DNA of 64,000 bases from UBA5239 sp040394635 (lineage in GTDB: Bacteria > Verrucomicrobiota > Lentisphaeria > Victivallales > Victivallaceae): NCBI GenBank assembly GCA_040394635.1, contig JBEBRW010000005.1, forward strand, positions 1 to 64,000, given 5' to 3'. Positions within the stretch are counted from its first letter, which is position 1; every line of letters starts with the position of its first letter. A model generated the notes under the pieces. That model had not been told where the DNA came from, did no database searches, and saw only the letters and a list, made by a program, of their open reading frames with translations. The translations under genes and the position numbers were made by a program. Below are positions 1 through 8,720 of this stretch, piece after piece.

Positions 1-45
1 AAATTTTGCGAAAATTGTTGATTTTAACAGGAATACACGATAATT

Positions 46-1119
46 TCAGTTAATTCTGAGCCTTATCTGCTCTTTCCGGTAAAATTCAGCCAATTCGTTC
101 TTCCGGGCCTCTTTAGCCACATCATCCGCCATGGCCGCGATCTGCTGCTCCGCACTTAGCCGGAAGAGCTCCAGTCCGTTTTTGCCGTATCCGAAAACCA
201 GACAGAACTCCTGCGCCGCCATGCGCAAGCACTCCCATCGGCGGTCCTGATCCGATGACTCGATGAATTCTTTCAACAGCTCCGGTACCGCCATCATCCC
301 CAGTTTTGCCAATGCCTGCCGCGCCGGGTTATACGAAATTACCGGTATTTCCCGCTCTATCCATGGTCCGGGTTTGACAAAGTCAAAATATTCCATATAA
401 ACCGGAATCGAACGTTTACTGCCGATCTCACCCAGGATATACAGGTAATTAGACTTCTTCCGGCCATCATCCGTCTTTTTCAGCAGGTCCGTGACCTTCC
501 CGGCAGCGAAATCCTGCAAATTATGCCTGCCGCTGCGGACAATCGGTTCGACCGCAATATCATATCTGGCCACATCCACCCAGAAATCATACACCTGATC
601 CAGACTGGTGATTTCAGTTTTCAACTCGACCCCATGCTGAATACTGAACAACAGCGGCTTGATTTTGAAGGCGACTTCCCGCTCCCCGATGAGAATCGTG
701 CCGGATATCTCCAGCTCGTATTCCGACGAAACACTGAGGTCGAAATATTCCCGCAAGTCGATGGTTTCCGTAATCCCGTGAGTAAGCGTCTTCCCGACAT
801 CATTGTTTCCGGCGGCCTCGCCCCGACGGGTTTTCCGGATTTTTTCATTATTCTTCCGATCGGTCAGGGCATACTCATACTTATTTATATTATTGATGGG
901 AAAAACGGTGATTTTTTTGTCATGCGAACGATTCTGGACCTCAAGCATCAGAAGTATCGGCTGATGATTGAAAAACCGGTTACTTTTCAGAGTGGCAATA
1001 ATTCCCAGCTCCTTGCTGTTCCATTGGGCGCGAATTGACTTGGCGGAAATTTCCTCCTGCGCATAACTCCCGAAATTAATCAATAATCCGAATAATACCA
1101 GTAATGTTCCGAGTTTCAT
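46..1119 (-). CDS. Exported protein of unknown function
   Basis: A 357-residue protein with a clear Sec signal peptide: Met-Lys-Leu, then the hydrophobic core LVLFGLLINFG and a likely cut after SYA near residue 20. The first half reads as beta-rich. From about residue 200 it is helical, with two stretches resembling HEAT-like repeats (LYILGEIGSKRSIPVY and ARQALAKLGMMAVPELL); this resemblance is an inference. No catalytic motif is visible. The start is supported by AAGGAGG just upstream. It begins 10 nt after the release-factor-like gene on the same strand, so the two probably share a transcript. I do not recognise the family. Confidence 0.8.
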   Translation of the reverse strand: MKLGTLLVLFGLLINFGSYAQEEISAKSIRAQWNSKELGIIATLKSNRFFNHQPILLMLEVQNRSHDKKITVFPINNINKYEYALTDRKNNEKIRKTRRGEAAGNNDVGKTLTHGITETIDLREYFDLSVSSEYELEISGTILIGEREVAFKIKPLLFSIQHGVELKTEITSLDQVYDFWVDVARYDIAVEPIVRSGRHNLQDFAAGKVTDLLKKTDDGRKKSNYLYILGEIGSKRSIPVYMEYFDFVKPGPWIEREIPVISYNPARQALAKLGMMAVPELLKEFIESSDQDRRWECLRMAAQEFCLVFGYGKNGLELFRLSAEQQIAAMADDVAKEARKNELAEFYRKEQIRLRIN

Positions 1120-1129
1120 CTCTTCCTCC

Positions 1130-1597
1130 TTACGGTTTAAACAGCGGCTGCTCCCGGTGCGAATTGACCTTCAGCCAGAGCGCGTTATCCTGGAAAAGCA
1201 GTTTGACCAGGCCGGACGTGGACATGCCCAGCCGGGTCGACGCCTGCGCCGGGTTCCAGTTCGCGGCGGCCAGGTGGTCGAGCAGGGTCGCGCACCACAG
1301 CGGATAATCGGCGTGGTCCATGGCCACCCGCGGCCGCATCAGCGGCACGGGCACGTCCCGGTACTGCATGGCAATCTTCATCCGGAGCTTGTTCAAAGCC
1401 CGGTTGCGGTTGACGTGCTGGCTGCGGTCGGAACAGTCCTCCGCAGTGATGCCCGTGGGCAAATGCCGCACCCTCACCGCCGTCGAAGTCTTGTTGCGGT
1501 GCTGCCCGCCATGGCCGCTGCCCAGGCAGAACTCCAGTTCGCACTGAGCAGATAAGTCCATATCATTCAGCAATAACCATACATTGCGTTCACTCAT
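1130..1597 (-). CDS. Peptide chain release factor-like protein with GGQ domain
   Basis: A 155-residue protein with the class I release factor catalytic domain: GSGHGGQHRNKT near residue 30 carries the GGQ tripeptide that enters the peptidyl transferase centre and triggers peptidyl-tRNA hydrolysis. There is no codon-recognition domain, so it is more like a ribosome-rescue factor (ArfB or PrfH type) than RF1/RF2. It lacks the Lys/Arg-rich tail of ArfB. Instead residues ~105-145 (WNPAQASTRLGMSTSGLVKL) resemble a Fis-like helix-turn-helix, which is an inference. Start chosen at ATG 1597, since GGAGGT lies 7 nt upstream; an in-frame GTG at 1606 overlaps that site. Followed 10 nt later by the exported protein gene. 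Confidence 0.85.
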   Translation of the reverse strand: MSERNVWLLLNDMDLSAQCELEFCLGSGHGGQHRNKTSTAVRVRHLPTGITAEDCSDRSQHVNRNRALNKLRMKIAMQYRDVPVPLMRPRVAMDHADYPLWCATLLDHLAAANWNPAQASTRLGMSTSGLVKLLFQDNALWLKVNSHREQPLFKP

Positions 1598-1642
1598 AAT
1601 AACCACCTCCGGACGTTAATATAGCGCCCGAATGCCGGATTG

Positions 1643-4276
1643 TCAATGACGCGCCATGCGGCAAATCAATCTGCCCAGTTCCGAGACGATGATGACGCTG
1701 AACGCCACTCCGAAGAGTTTCAGCCACATGTCGACCGGCAGCGGCACCGTGTTGAAAAACGCCCCCGCGTACTGGATAATCAGCACCTGCAGCACGAATG
1801 TAATACCGACCACCACCAGCATCAGGCGGTTTTTCAGCAGCGTGCCGAAAATGCTGGCCGTGTGCAGTTCGCGGCAGTTGAACGCGTTGAAGAGCTGGAA
1901 CAGCGCAAACAGCGTGAACATCACCGTCGGCATCTGTTCCCTGGTCGCGCCGAGGAAGTTGACGATGTACTGTGTCAGGAACACGATCGAAATATAGAGC
2001 CCGGTCAGGCCGATTCGAATCAGGAACGGTTTCGACAGGATGTTGGCACTGCGTTTGACCGGGGGCTGCTCCATCAGGTCGTCGCTGATCGGCTCCAGGC
2101 CCAGCGTCAGCGCGGGCGGGCCGTCCATGATGATGTTGATCCAGAGGAGCTGCAGCGCGGTAAACGGCGCATCCATCCCCAGCAGGATGGACACCAGCAC
2201 CACAATCACCGACGAAACGTTCACCGTGAGCTGGAAACTGATGAACCGCTTGAAATTCTCGTAAATCCCACGTCCCCACTGGATCGCCCGCACGATGGTC
2301 GAAAACGAATCGTTCAGGAGCACGATGTCGCTGGCTTCCTTGGAAACTTCGGTGCCGGAAATGCCCATGGCGATCCCGACGTCGGCGTTTTTCAGCGCCG
2401 GGGCGTCGTTGATGCCGTCGCCGGTCACGGCCACCACGTTGCCCTTGGCCTTCAGCAGCTTCACCACGCGCATTTTGACGGTGGGGGTGCTGCGCGCGAT
2501 CACGGCCACCGTATCGAGTTTGGCCGAGAGTTCTTCGTCCGACAGCGCCTCCAGTTGCGCCGCCTCCACCGCGATGGCGTTCTCGCCCAATACCCCGAGC
2601 TCATTGGCAATGGCGGTAGCGGTAATGATATTGTCGCCGGTCAGGATTTTCAGCGCCACGCCGGCGCGGCGGCAGTCCTGCACCGCCTCGAACACATCCG
2701 AGCGCAGGGGGTCGGAAATCGCCACGAATCCGTCGAGCACCATATCGTGCTCGATGCTGTTGTGAATCTCTTCATAATTGGCCGCAGCCGCCACTTCCTT
2801 GTGGGAAAAAGCCAGTACGCGGCAGGCTTTGCGCTGGTATTGCTCAACCAGTTGGTCGATTTCGGCCCTCTGTTCGCCACTGAGGGAACACATGGCGAAA
2901 ATCCGCTCCGGCGCGCCCTTGGTGTAGCAGATTGCCGCATCGCCCCGGCGCACCACCGTGGTCATGTGCTTTTCTTCGCTGGAAAACGGGAACACATGCA
3001 GCACTTTCACCTCGTGCCGCAGCTTCCGGTAATCCCCCCCTGCGGCGGCCACGGTGTTCAGCAGCGCGCATTCGGTGGGGTTCCCGATAAAGCAACAGTT
3101 CCCCTCCCCGACGTCCGCCGTGCTGTTGATGCAGAAATTCTCGATCAGAAACGGATTTTCCAGTTGATCCGGCGCTAAAATGCCGCCGTCCCAGACGGCT
3201 TCCGTGACCATTTTGTTCTCGGTCAGCGTGCCGGTCTTGTCCGAACAGATCACATTGACGCAGCCGACGGTTTCGGACGCGATGAGCTTCTTGACCAGCG
3301 CGTTCTGCTTGGAGAGCTTGATCGTATTAATCGATAAGGATACCGCCACGATCGTCGGCAGGCCCTCCGGCACCGCGGCCACAATCAGCACGATGCTGAC
3401 GATAAAGGCGTCCATGACCCCGCCGAACGTAAGGTTGCCGTGCAGTGCAAACGAAACCAGCTGCGACACAAACACCACCGACGCGGCGATCACCCCGAAA
3501 ATCGTGATAATCTTGCTCAGCCGCCCGAGCTTCTCCTGCAGCGGCGTGGTCACTTTGCCGTTTACAGAGAGCTCGCGGGCGATCTTGCCGAATTCCGTGG
3601 CGTCACCCACCGCCGTAACCAGCATCTTGCAGAATCCGCCGGTCACATAAGTACCGGAATACAACATATTGCGCCGCTCCGCCACCGGGGTTTTGGCTTC
3701 GGCGATGACGGCGCCGGCCTCTTTTTCGGCGGGAATGCTCTCGCCGGTCAGGGCCGACTCGTCCGCGGCAAGGTCCATGCTTTCCAGCAGCCGCCCGTCA
3801 GCCGGAATCCGGTCGCCCGTGGCCAGGATCAGAATGTCGCCCACCACAATATCTTTCTGGTTGATCTGGTTGGCCTGTCCGTCGCGAATCACCTTGATGA
3901 CCACGTTTTCATTGATCCGGTTCAGGGCCTCGAACGCCTTGGCGCTCTTGCCCTCCATCACCACCGTGATAATCACCGAGAGCGCGATCGCCACGAAAAT
4001 CCCCACGCACTCCAGGAAATCCGCCTCATCCCCCGTGAAATGCAGCGTGATATTGACCCCGAGCGCGATAAACGCCGCGATAATCAGCATCACGATCATC
4101 GGTTCCGAGCTCGCTTCCCAGATCCGTTTGTACATCGGCACCGGCTTCGCCCGGGTCAATGCGTTGATCCCGTGCTTCTCGGCGCTCTGGCCGACGTCCG
4201 CGCTTTTCATTCCCTGTTCGGGGTCCGTTCCCAGCTCAGCCAGGAGAACTGCTCTTTCCTTCTGAAAGTCCAACAT
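1643..4276 (-). CDS. Calcium-type P-type ATPase (P2 family)
   Basis: An 877-residue ATP-driven cation pump of the inner membrane, most like the P2A/P2B calcium ATPases. Motifs in order: N-terminal cation-ATPase domain, the TGES actuator loop, the membrane motif PEGLP, the phosphorylation loop CSDKTGTLT with the aspartate near residue 344, KGAPE in the nucleotide domain, GDGINDAP near residue 617, and a C-terminal set of membrane helices containing NIIMDGPPALTLG. The Asn and Asp of that helix and PEGLP fit Ca2+ binding, but substrate cannot be proven from sequence. Start at ATG 4276 (MLDFQKE) is preferred because AAGGAG lies upstream; an in-frame extension to 4390 reads through AT-rich promoter-like DNA. 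It appears monocistronic. Confidence 0.95.
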   Translation of the reverse strand: MLDFQKERAVLLAELGTDPEQGMKSADVGQSAEKHGINALTRAKPVPMYKRIWEASSEPMIVMLIIAAFIALGVNITLHFTGDEADFLECVGIFVAIALSVIITVVMEGKSAKAFEALNRINENVVIKVIRDGQANQINQKDIVVGDILILATGDRIPADGRLLESMDLAADESALTGESIPAEKEAGAVIAEAKTPVAERRNMLYSGTYVTGGFCKMLVTAVGDATEFGKIARELSVNGKVTTPLQEKLGRLSKIITIFGVIAASVVFVSQLVSFALHGNLTFGGVMDAFIVSIVLIVAAVPEGLPTIVAVSLSINTIKLSKQNALVKKLIASETVGCVNVICSDKTGTLTENKMVTEAVWDGGILAPDQLENPFLIENFCINSTADVGEGNCCFIGNPTECALLNTVAAAGGDYRKLRHEVKVLHVFPFSSEEKHMTTVVRRGDAAICYTKGAPERIFAMCSLSGEQRAEIDQLVEQYQRKACRVLAFSHKEVAAAANYEEIHNSIEHDMVLDGFVAISDPLRSDVFEAVQDCRRAGVALKILTGDNIITATAIANELGVLGENAIAVEAAQLEALSDEELSAKLDTVAVIARSTPTVKMRVVKLLKAKGNVVAVTGDGINDAPALKNADVGIAMGISGTEVSKEASDIVLLNDSFSTIVRAIQWGRGIYENFKRFISFQLTVNVSSVIVVLVSILLGMDAPFTALQLLWINIIMDGPPALTLGLEPISDDLMEQPPVKRSANILSKPFLIRIGLTGLYISIVFLTQYIVNFLGATREQMPTVMFTLFALFQLFNAFNCRELHTASIFGTLLKNRLMLVVVGITFVLQVLIIQYAGAFFNTVPLPVDMWLKLFGVAFSVIIVSELGRLICRMARH

Positions 4277-4630
4277 TGTTCGATACGCTCCTTTTCCACA
4301 AAAACAAAAAAACTCAAATACAGCTTTTACTGTACTTGAGTTCAAATCTAGAAATACAAACACATGTACAGTATACACTACACCATACATGAGTCTCGTT
4401 TATTAAGACAAGCCAGGCTGTTAAACCGGTATGTTGACTTGCCAAACGCTTTACGCGCAAACTACTCCCTCACGAATATCGGGACCACATAAGATACCAC
4501 CATTCCGCGAAAAAGTCAATAGCCGGCTCCGACAAAAATCTATGATCCCGCCCCTTGCAAGCATCTTATCCAAAGTATATATTATAGAATATATCCTCAC
4601 AAAAAGCGTATAACCAAAAGTATATCAATC
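4277..4630. other. 354-base divergent intergenic region
   Basis: AT-rich spacer between the divergent P-type ATPase and symporter genes; it must hold both promoters. Two inverted repeats stand out. ACTGTAC at 4329-4335 pairs with GTACAGT at 4366-4372 on the ATPase side. ATATATT/AATATAT at 4577-4594 lies on the symporter side. No gene or RNA fold is evident. The symporter start at 4631 has no strong Shine-Dalgarno sequence. Confidence 0.6.
4577..4594. promoter_or_regulatory. Palindrome upstream of symporter gene
   Basis: Perfect 7-bp inverted repeat, ATATATT-ATAG-AATATAT, about 37 nt before the start codon of the symporter fusion gene. The position suits an operator or a promoter -10 region. 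AT-richness makes chance occurrence plausible. Confidence 0.35.
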
Positions 4631-6781
4631 ATGAAAAAACTCTCATTGAGCACAATGATTCTGTTGTCGATGGTGCTGGGCGTGGCCTCCGGACTGTTTT
4701 TCGGCGAATGGTGCCAGCACCTGGCAATCATCGGGCGGGCCTTCATCGCCATCATGCAGATCAGCGTACTGCCGTACATCTTCGTGTCGCTGATCCAAAG
4801 CTTCGGCTGCCTCGAACCGGAACAGGCGAAACGGCTCGCCCTGCGCGGCATCGTCATGATCCTGATCCTGTGGGGCGTGGTGTTCGCGCTGATTGCGCTG
4901 ATGCCGGTGACCTTCCCGCAGTGGCAGATGGGGTCGTTCTTCAGCCCGAGCCTCTTCGAGCGCCAGATGTCGGTCGATTACATCCAGCTTTTCATCCCCG
5001 CCAATCCTTTCAATGCGCTGGCGAACAACACCGTGCCGGCGGTCACCATCTTCAGCATCCTGTGCGGTCTGACACTGATGAATATCAGCCACAAGAAAAA
5101 CCTGCTGAACCTGCTGGAAATCTCCTCGGAAGTACTCTCCAAACTGACTCGGATGCTGGTCAAACTCTCGCCCATCGGTATTTTCGCGCTGGTGGCCCGG
5201 ATGGCCGGCACCATGCGCATGGAGGATATCGGCCGGGTCGAAATCTACCTGGGCGCCTACCTGCTGATGGCGGGGCTGCTCTTTTTCCTGATCATGCCGC
5301 TGGCGCTGACGGCCTTCACCCCGTTCAAATACCGCGAAATCCTGGGCGTCAGCCGCGCGACCATGCTCACCGTGCTGCTCACCGGCAACCTCTTTATCGT
5401 GCTGCCGCTGCTGGTGGAAAACGTCGAGACGCTCTTCAAACGCCATTCCCGCCTCACCGGCGAGGGCGAAGCCATGACCAAAATCATCGTCCCGATCCTG
5501 TTCATCGTGCCGTGTGCCGGACAGTTGATGGATATCCTCTTTATCCTGTTCGCCGGCTGGTTCTCCAGCGAATCGTTCGGCCTCGGCGGCTATGTGGCGC
5601 TGTTCGGCTCGGGGCTGCTGACGCTCTTCGGCAGCGCCAAGGTCGCGATTCCCTTTCTGCTGAATATGTTTCACCTGCCGTCGGACCTGTTCGAAGTCTT
5701 CCTGGTCTCCAGCGTCATCACCGACAATGTCAAATACACGGTCGAAGCGCTGGCGGTACTGGTCCTGGCGGCGCTTTTCACCGCCTGGATGACCGGCACG
5801 GTCCAGTGGGGCTGGCGGCGGCTCGGGCGGCGGCTGATCATCATCGGTATCGTGATCCCCGTCTCGCTCTTCGCCCTCCGCTGGGGCATGAATAATCTGC
5901 TGCCCGAACCCAAGGACCAGCGAACCGTACTGAACGCCATGACCATCACCCCCCTGGTGGAATTCAAAGTATTCGACCGCCTGCCGGAAGCAACACCCGC
6001 CCCGAAACGCTCCAGTTGCCTCGACCGGATTCGCCAGACCGGGGTCCTGCGGGTAGGCTACAACCGCAACGGTGTTCCGTTTTCCTTTTTCAATGACCGC
6101 GGCGAACTGATCGGTTTCGATATCGCCATGGCTAATAAACTCGGCAACGAACTGAACTGCAAATTGATCGAGTTCTATCCGGTTGAATATGATAAACTGG
6201 ACTCCATCCTGAACAACAATCAGGTGGATATCATCATGACCAAGGTTTCGATCACGCCGGAGCGCCTGGGAAAAATCGGATTTACCAATCATTATCTGGA
6301 GCTCTCGCTGGCGCTCGTGGTGCCGGATTACCGCAAAGAGCAACTACGCGAAAAACCGCAGCAGATGAACACGCCGTCGTTCACCGTCGCCGCCCTCGAA
6401 GGAGCCGATTACAAACGGCTGAAGCAATCTGGATTCAAATGCGGGAAGATCGAGCTGAGCAGCAACGATGAGTTTTTCACCGGACAGACCAAAGCCGACG
6501 CACTGCTGACCACCGCCGAAAGCGGTTCCGCACTGTCCATCATGTACCCCGAATACGACATTTTCATCCCGAAGCGCCAATTCAAGGATCTGATCGCCTA
6601 CGCGGTCCCCGTCCACGACCAGCGCTTCATCGAATACCTGAACTTCTGGCTCACGCTGAAACAGAAAAACGGCGAGATCGACCAGGAATATGACTATTGG
6701 GTTCGCGGCATCAACGTGGAAAAACAGCTCCCCCGCTGGTCGATCCTTCACGATGTAATCCTGAAAAAGAACGATCAATAA
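4631..6781 (+). CDS. Dicarboxylate/amino-acid:cation symporter fused to a substrate-binding domain
   Basis: A 716-residue fusion. Residues ~1-425 are a polytopic domain of the sodium:dicarboxylate symporter family (DAACS/GltP-like), with repeated hydrophobic helices and the NALANNTVPAVTIFSILCGL segment typical of the family. After a last helix and the linker GMNNLLPEPKDQRT, residues ~462-700 form a family 3 solute-binding domain, starting CLDRIRQTGVLRVGYNRNGV with FDIAMANKL and a later YPVEYDKLDSILNNNQVDI segment. The binding domain would sit outside the membrane and pass amino acids or dicarboxylates to the carrier. The substrate is unknown. It stands alone, divergent from the P-type ATPase, with a weak ribosome-binding site. 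Confidence 0.92.
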   Translation: MKKLSLSTMILLSMVLGVASGLFFGEWCQHLAIIGRAFIAIMQISVLPYIFVSLIQSFGCLEPEQAKRLALRGIVMILILWGVVFALIALMPVTFPQWQMGSFFSPSLFERQMSVDYIQLFIPANPFNALANNTVPAVTIFSILCGLTLMNISHKKNLLNLLEISSEVLSKLTRMLVKLSPIGIFALVARMAGTMRMEDIGRVEIYLGAYLLMAGLLFFLIMPLALTAFTPFKYREILGVSRATMLTVLLTGNLFIVLPLLVENVETLFKRHSRLTGEGEAMTKIIVPILFIVPCAGQLMDILFILFAGWFSSESFGLGGYVALFGSGLLTLFGSAKVAIPFLLNMFHLPSDLFEVFLVSSVITDNVKYTVEALAVLVLAALFTAWMTGTVQWGWRRLGRRLIIIGIVIPVSLFALRWGMNNLLPEPKDQRTVLNAMTITPLVEFKVFDRLPEATPAPKRSSCLDRIRQTGVLRVGYNRNGVPFSFFNDRGELIGFDIAMANKLGNELNCKLIEFYPVEYDKLDSILNNNQVDIIMTKVSITPERLGKIGFTNHYLELSLALVVPDYRKEQLREKPQQMNTPSFTVAALEGADYKRLKQSGFKCGKIELSSNDEFFTGQTKADALLTTAESGSALSIMYPEYDIFIPKRQFKDLIAYAVPVHDQRFIEYLNFWLTLKQKNGEIDQEYDYWVRGINVEKQLPRWSILHDVILKKNDQ

Positions 6782-6864
6782 TCTCGCATTCGTGTATTCC
6801 GCAGGTAAACCCTGGTCGGTTGCGCAAGGGTTGAAAAATTTTTGGAATATTGTCATTCAAGGTA

Positions 6865-6892
6865 TTGATATTTCAAAGGTTGGTTGTATAAT
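6865..6892 (+). promoter_or_regulatory. Sigma70-type promoter of the regulator/pseudopilin/glycosidase operon
   Basis: TTGATA at 6865-6870 and TATAAT at 6887-6892 are separated by 16 nt, about 38 nt before the start codon of the GntR/LacI regulator. The strong match and position suggest this drives the five-gene operon to 15666, and the regulator may control itself. Confidence 0.65.
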
Positions 6893-6930
6893 TAGATTGT
6901 AGTCTATTTATGGACCAGAGGTTTTAGAGC

Positions 6931-8049
6931 ATGAAAAACAACCAGGGAAATCAGACGGAACGGGCAAAGCGGGCGCTGGTCTGCTGCATCTCCGACCTGA
7001 AGCTGAAGGAAGGCGATCAACTGCCCTCGCACGCGGTTCTGATGGAACAGCTTGGAGTCGGCAAGACGACCATTATCCGCGCCCTCGATGCCTTGCATAA
7101 GGACGGGATCGTGGAAATCCGCCCGAAGGTCGGTGTTTTCCTGAGCAATTCCAGCACAAACGGCTATATCGGGCGGCATATCGGGATCGCCTGCATGCGG
7201 TTGACCCATTACCCGGCCGGCGCCAGCCTCCTGCAGTGCCTGCAGATTCAGCTGCATGACCGATCCTGCCTCGGCATGCCGTTTCTGCGCGATATCGAGA
7301 CTCTTTATGACAAGGATAATCTTTCGCTTTTCAACGGTCTCGAGCGGAATATCAGCCAGCGGCGCATCGACGGATTGGTCTCGACGGTGACGCTGGATGA
7401 CGCCTCGCAGCAATTCCTGGCCGAAAACAATATCCCGGTTGTCTATACCCATAATACCCAGAACCGGAAAGCGCCGGGAGTTACCCTGGATTATGAGGAA
7501 TTGATCGACGATTCGATGAATTCGCTGCACCGGCGCGGGTTCAAGCGTATTGGACTGGCCTGCAGCGGCTATCCGGTCACCGAATTCGTTCGCAAGGCTT
7601 TTTACCGCAACGCCGCCCGTTTCTTCCCCGAACTGAACCCCGCGGACTACTGCAGGATTCTTGAAGAAAGCATGAAAGAACATGAGGAACCCTGGCTGCT
7701 GGACCGTGAAGTACGGAAGTGCGCGGCGGATTTCCTGGCCATGCCGCCGGAGCTGCGGCCGGATGCCATGATCATTCCCGATGATATCATCACCAATATT
7801 TTCTACAACGAATTGCTGTACCTGCAGCGCGGCCCCGAGCGCTGGCTACCGCATTTCGTCTATATCAGGAACCGCCAGCTGCCGTTTTTCTGTTCGCCCG
7901 AAAATATCGGCGAATATTACCTGATCGATACCATGAAAATCGCCGAACTCTCAGTGGAACTGCTGCTGGAAATCATTCAAAACAAACCCGGTGCGAGCCG
8001 GTTAATCACGTATCACCCTGAATTAATACAAAGCAAACAGGAGGAATAA
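6931..8049 (+). CDS. GntR/LacI hybrid transcriptional regulator
   Basis: A 372-residue regulator. Residues ~8-75 form a GntR-type winged helix (LKLKEGDQLPSHAVLMEQLG, KTTIIRALDALHKDGIVEIR). From about residue 85 a LacI-type periplasmic-binding fold follows, used for sensing sugars: YIGRHIGIACMR, RRIDGLVSTVTLDD, HRRGFKRIGLACSGYP, PDAMIIPDDIITN. This domain pair is common in carbohydrate operons of Lentisphaerae and Planctomycetes. It is the first gene of the operon, 1 nt from the pseudopilin gene, so it likely senses a product of the downstream enzymes. The inducer is unknown. Confidence 0.9.
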   Translation: MKNNQGNQTERAKRALVCCISDLKLKEGDQLPSHAVLMEQLGVGKTTIIRALDALHKDGIVEIRPKVGVFLSNSSTNGYIGRHIGIACMRLTHYPAGASLLQCLQIQLHDRSCLGMPFLRDIETLYDKDNLSLFNGLERNISQRRIDGLVSTVTLDDASQQFLAENNIPVVYTHNTQNRKAPGVTLDYEELIDDSMNSLHRRGFKRIGLACSGYPVTEFVRKAFYRNAARFFPELNPADYCRILEESMKEHEEPWLLDREVRKCAADFLAMPPELRPDAMIIPDDIITNIFYNELLYLQRGPERWLPHFVYIRNRQLPFFCSPENIGEYYLIDTMKIAELSVELLLEIIQNKPGASRLITYHPELIQSKQEE

Positions 8050-8050
8050 A

Positions 8051-8698
8051 ATGCCGAACCGTTCAAATCGAAAATCATTCACGCTCATTGAACTCTTGGT
8101 AGTAATTGCAATCATTGCGATTCTTGCCGCCATGCTGCTTCCTGCACTGAGCAAAGCCCGGGAAAGAGCAAAAACGATCAAATGCACGAACAATATCAAG
8201 GGTATGGTTACTACCGCTTTGATGTATTCGCAGGAATACGATGGATTTCTGCCGTATCAGGAACTCGCGGGAATCCTCGATGGTGTACTGAATGAAACGT
8301 CCTGGGCATATCCCATGTACAATGCCAACAATAAAACGGTCGCCCCGATGCAATGCCCCTCCATGCAGTTCCAGCCCGCCAGGCTCGACAGCAGCGTGGA
8401 ACACGGAGTCGGCTACATGATGATGAGCGGCGTGACCGGGAAACGGCCGGAAAAACTTACCCCCGGCTCCGTCCTGTTTGTCGACAATAATTACAATGAC
8501 AACTTTGTCTGCATCCTGGGCCCGGATACCTGGGTCTGGCTGCGGGATCTGTACATTGCCAGAAATCCAGCCTTTGCCCCGCATCCGGGCCCCATGGTCA
8601 GTGTGGGAGTAAACGACGGACACGCGGAACTCAAAACAACGATCGATCTTTACAACAATGTCAAAACCGACTGGATCACAGTCGACTTCGTACTCTAA
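8051..8698 (+). CDS. Pseudopilin-like protein with prepilin-type N-terminus
   Basis: A 215-residue protein with a type IV prepilin-type start: basic leader MPNRSNRKS followed by FTLIELLVVIAIIAILAAML and LPALSKARERAK. The glutamate at mature position 5 is present. The residue before the cut is Ser rather than the usual Gly. The globular part ends with a DGH-containing segment (HPGPMVSVGVNDGHAEL) like the H-X9-DG domain of this group, but with ten residues between His and Asp. Such proteins are processed by prepilin peptidase and may form or decorate type II secretion or pilus-like fibres. It sits between a sugar regulator and carbohydrate enzymes, which suggests a role in substrate capture or enzyme export; that role is an inference. 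Confidence 0.9.
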   Translation: MPNRSNRKSFTLIELLVVIAIIAILAAMLLPALSKARERAKTIKCTNNIKGMVTTALMYSQEYDGFLPYQELAGILDGVLNETSWAYPMYNANNKTVAPMQCPSMQFQPARLDSSVEHGVGYMMMSGVTGKRPEKLTPGSVLFVDNNYNDNFVCILGPDTWVWLRDLYIARNPAFAPHPGPMVSVGVNDGHAELKTTIDLYNNVKTDWITVDFVL

Positions 8699-8720
8699 TA
8701 TACAATATTGGGAAAATAAG

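Noticed and set aside
1640..3178. 512-codon open frame antisense to the P-type ATPase
   Set aside because: His/Arg/Gln-rich shadow; the opposite strand has all P-ATPase motifs.
4277..4390. N-terminal extension of the P-type ATPase
   Set aside because: Phe/Val/Cys-rich sequence from AT-rich intergenic DNA; AAGGAG is placed for ATG 4276.
4643..6343. 566-codon open frame on the minus strand inside the symporter fusion
   Set aside because: Rich in His, Asp, Gln and Arg with no family motif; a mirror of GC-biased codons of the real gene on the other strand.
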